A stretch of DNA of 64,000 nucleotides from Candidatus Pseudobacter hemicellulosilyticus. Lineage in GTDB: Bacteria; Bacteroidota; Bacteroidia; Chitinophagales; Chitinophagaceae. Below, in pieces: positions 61,638 to 64,000 of the stretch (positions within the stretch are counted from its first letter, which is position 1; the number at the start of each line of letters is the position of its first letter). Location of the stretch: assembly GCA_029202545.1 (NCBI GenBank), contig CP119311.1:496001-560000 (forward strand), written 5' to 3'. Made by a program: the position numbers and the translations under genes. The notes beneath the pieces were generated by a model that was not told where the DNA came from, did no database searches, and saw only the letters and a program-made list of their open reading frames with translations.

Positions 61638-62669
61638 ATGCGGATGAGGAAATTTTACCTGTTCATTGCTGGTTGCCTGCTGGTAAATACTACCTGGGCA
61701 CAGGATCCGAACTTTTCACAGTTCTTTGTTTCTCCACTAACCCTGAACCCGGCCCTGACAGGTAAGTTCAACGGTGATTTCCGGGTGGCCGGCAACTACC
61801 GGGACCAATGGCCCGCCATCAGTAAAGCCTTCATCACTTCCACCGCTTCCTTTGACCTGCCCGTCCTGCGCGGCAAGCTCTCTGAACTGGATACCTGGGG
61901 TGTAGGCATTATGGCCATGACCGATAAAACCGCCAACGGCATTCTCTCCACTAACCAGATCGCTTTCACTACCGCTTATCATAAAGGCATTGACGAGGAC
62001 GGCCTGCACCAGATCGGCCTCGGCTTCCAGGGTACGTACAATACCAAAAGGCTGGACGGTTCCAAACTGAATTTTGAGACGGAGCTGGACGATAACGGCG
62101 GCTGGACCCTGCCCAGCGGCGAGATCGTAGACAACCGCGAGTTCAACCTCAGCTATTTTGATGTGAGCGTAGGCGCCCTCTACAACGGTTCCACTGACGG
62201 CTATAATAATTTCTATGTAGGGGTAGCCGGTTACCACCTCAACAAACCCAAAGAATCTTTTACAGAAGACAATATTGAATACACCCTGCATCCCCGGGTG
62301 ACCGCCCATGCAGGCGCCGCCATTCCCATCGGGGATATCAGCCGCACCATTTATGCCAGTGCGTTATACAGCCGCCAGGCAGGCGCTACCAATTTTGTAG
62401 CCGGCGGCGCTGTAGGCATGATGATGAATGGGGACGAAGAAAATCCCACTACTTTTTATGCAGGCATCTGGGGCCGGTTCAACAATGTGAACGATGCCGT
62501 GATCCCCTATCTGGGACTGGAATTCGGCGGGTTCCGACTCGGCGCCTCTTATGATGTGAATGTCTCCAGCCTGAAGACTGCTTCGCAAAGCCGTGGCGGC
62601 ATTGAGATATCTCTTATCTATATCAAGCGGCCACCAGGGTACAAAGGCATTCCCTGCCCCCGGTTTTAG
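61638..62669 (+). CDS. PorP/SprF-family type IX secretion membrane protein
   Basis: A 343-residue outer-membrane protein. The signal peptide ends NTTWAQ, followed by DPNFSQFFVSPLTLNPALTG, the PorP/SprF signature, and a beta barrel of alternating strands. PorP/SprF proteins work with T9SS in gliding or surface attachment of adhesins. Here it stands alone, without the large adhesin gene that often precedes it; it is relevant to the three T9SS-tailed proteins at 3497-25258 only in a general way. A second ATG two codons on is possible. Its stop overlaps that of the convergent transporter gene. Confidence 0.92.
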   Translation: MRMRKFYLFIAGCLLVNTTWAQDPNFSQFFVSPLTLNPALTGKFNGDFRVAGNYRDQWPAISKAFITSTASFDLPVLRGKLSELDTWGVGIMAMTDKTANGILSTNQIAFTTAYHKGIDEDGLHQIGLGFQGTYNTKRLDGSKLNFETELDDNGGWTLPSGEIVDNREFNLSYFDVSVGALYNGSTDGYNNFYVGVAGYHLNKPKESFTEDNIEYTLHPRVTAHAGAAIPIGDISRTIYASALYSRQAGATNFVAGGAVGMMMNGDEENPTTFYAGIWGRFNNVNDAVIPYLGLEFGGFRLGASYDVNVSSLKTASQSRGGIEISLIYIKRPPGYKGIPCPRF

Positions 62670-64000
62670 ATCCCCAGCAGCAACGGCACCAGCCACCAGC
62701 AGAACAGTGTGATCAGCACCACCGCTACCAGGTTCATCACAAAACCTGTTTTCACCATTTGTCCCAGCCGGATATGACCGCTTGCAAATACAATGGCGTT
62801 GGGCGGCGTTCCCATGGGCATCATACTGGCGCAGCTGGCGCCCAGCGCCATCGGCAGGCCCAGCAGGATGGGATTCATGTGCAGCGCATCCGCAATGCCG
62901 CCGATCACGGGAGAGAAAACGATCACCTGTGCAATATTGCTCATCACTTCACTGATAAAGAGGGAGACCAGCGTGATCATGAACACCAGCAACAATATGT
63001 TTGACCCTGAGAAGCCGGCGATCCACTGACCCAGCATTTCTATCAGCCCCGCTTTTTCCAGGGAAGCCGCCAGGGCAATGCCGCCGCCAAACAGCAGCAG
63101 GATACCCCAGGCCATCCGGGTAGTATCACTCCACTCCAGGATCTTCCGGCTTTTGAAAGGATGGCCTGAAGGACAGATGAACAGGGCGATGGCGCCCATG
63201 ATGGCAATCATATTATCATCCAGTTTGAAATACCCGTTCATATTGACCAGGTCGCGCGTGATCCAGAGCAGGGCCGTGCCGCCAAAAATACACAGCACTC
63301 TTTTTTCCGCCCTGCTGAGCGGCCCCAGCTGTTTCAGCTCGGCGCGGATCAGCTGCCGGGTGCTGTCGTCCGCCGCCAGCCGGCTGGGATAAAGGATTTT
63401 GGTCATGACCACATAGAGCGAGAACAGGAGCAGCAGGGCGATGGGCGTACAGATCAGCGCCCAGCTGGCAAAGGGAATATTGTAATCGTATTTATCGCGG
63501 ATATAGGCCACAAAAGCCACGTTGGGCGGTGTGCCGATGATGGTGGCAATACCACCGAAATTGGAGGCATAGGCAATACCCAGCATGATGGTGAGGGCCA
63601 GGTTATTGAGCCTGGCGTTACCCTTGTGATTTTGGGTCACCACATGGATCACCGAAGCGGCAATCGGGAACATCATCATAGTGGTAGCCGTATTGCTGAG
63701 CCACATGCTGATCAAACCCGTGGCCAGGATAAAGCCCAGCACGATGCGGTCGCCGCTGGTGCCGGTAAGATTGACAATATTGAGGGCAATACGTTTGTGG
63801 AGATCCCATTTTTCTATAGCCAGTCCCAGCATAAAACCGCCCATGAACAGGAAGATCACGGGATCCGCATAACCGGCTGACACTTCCCGGATAGTATGAA
63901 GGCCCATCAGTGGGAAAAGGACCAGGGGGGTGAGCGCCACTACCGGCATGGGCAGGGCTTCGGCCACCCACCAGGTGATCATAAGGCCGGCAATGGCCAG
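62666..64000 (-). CDS. DASS/SLC13-family anion transporter (5' end cut by window edge)
   Basis: At least 444 residues are visible and the frame stays open to the right edge. The edge codons read LAIAGLMITWWVAEALPMPV, the usual second helix region of DASS proteins, so the start is outside. Both SNT-type motifs are seen: WLSNTATTMMMFPIA with IGTPPNVAFVAY, and SEVMSNIAQVIVFSP with MGTPPNAIVFASGHI. The family moves sodium with dicarboxylates, sulfate or similar anions; specificity is undecided. Stop codons overlap with the PorP/SprF gene by 4 nt. Confidence 0.93.
   Translation of the reverse strand: MAIAGLMITWWVAEALPMPVVALTPLVLFPLMGLHTIREVSAGYADPVIFLFMGGFMLGLAIEKWDLHKRIALNIVNLTGTSGDRIVLGFILATGLISMWLSNTATTMMMFPIAASVIHVVTQNHKGNARLNNLALTIMLGIAYASNFGGIATIIGTPPNVAFVAYIRDKYDYNIPFASWALICTPIALLLLFSLYVVMTKILYPSRLAADDSTRQLIRAELKQLGPLSRAEKRVLCIFGGTALLWITRDLVNMNGYFKLDDNMIAIMGAIALFICPSGHPFKSRKILEWSDTTRMAWGILLLFGGGIALAASLEKAGLIEMLGQWIAGFSGSNILLLVFMITLVSLFISEVMSNIAQVIVFSPVIGGIADALHMNPILLGLPMALGASCASMMPMGTPPNAIVFASGHIRLGQMVKTGFVMNLVAVVLITLFCWWLVPLLLGI

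Overview
The window reads as chromosomal DNA of a Bacteroidota bacterium, most likely of the family Chitinophagaceae. The evidence is a SusC/SusD pair, three very large secreted proteins with type IX secretion (T9SS) sorting tails, a PorP/SprF-like T9SS membrane protein, an atpD-atpC pair apart from the other ATP synthase genes with a short epsilon subunit, and promoters of the Bacteroidota type (TTG, about 20 nt, TAnnTTTG). No species can be named from sequence alone. I saw no rRNA, tRNA, CRISPR array, insertion sequence or prophage.

Positions 1-25,300 form a surface-polysaccharide locus. A minus-strand unit runs from a 2409-residue secreted protein through a Wzc-like chain-length/ATPase protein to a membrane acyltransferase cut by the left edge. 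Divergent from it, the plus strand carries a glycosyltransferase, a stand-alone receiver protein, a priming sugar-phosphate transferase fused to a degenerate receiver-like domain, two more glycosyltransferases, and two secreted proteins. All three secreted proteins share one architecture: an N-terminal alpha/beta-hydrolase (esterase-like) domain with a visible Ser-Asp-His triad, a long stalk of Ig-like modules, and a T9SS C-terminal tail. My working model is an exopolysaccharide made and acylated at the inner membrane, then modified outside by T9SS-exported esterases. The flippase, polymerase and outer-membrane export protein are not in the window.

Positions 25,300-38,000 hold a degenerate tandem repeat, an unassigned GNAT-fold protein, a SnoaL-like protein, atpDC, a Tat-exported phospholipase C, a possible 46-residue small gene and the SusC/SusD pair. 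Positions 38,000-51,300 are mostly housekeeping: grpE-dnaJ, a minus-strand run (O-methyltransferase, glucosaminidase-LysM, hpt, vWA protein), a cation-efflux protein, an M20 dipeptidase, an S4 RNA-binding protein, trmD, a possible 25-residue membrane microprotein and a GH31 enzyme.

Positions 51,400-64,000 hold adenine deaminase, a Crp/Fnr regulator, a four-gene operon (LiaF-like membrane protein, DUF4288, LytS-type kinase, LytTR regulator) behind a clear promoter with an overlapping palindrome, a ParE/RelE-type toxin-antitoxin pair, an AraC regulator, an acetyltransferase-like protein, anmK, upp, the PorP/SprF-like protein and a DASS/SLC13 transporter cut by the right edge. Several strong intrinsic terminators separate these units.
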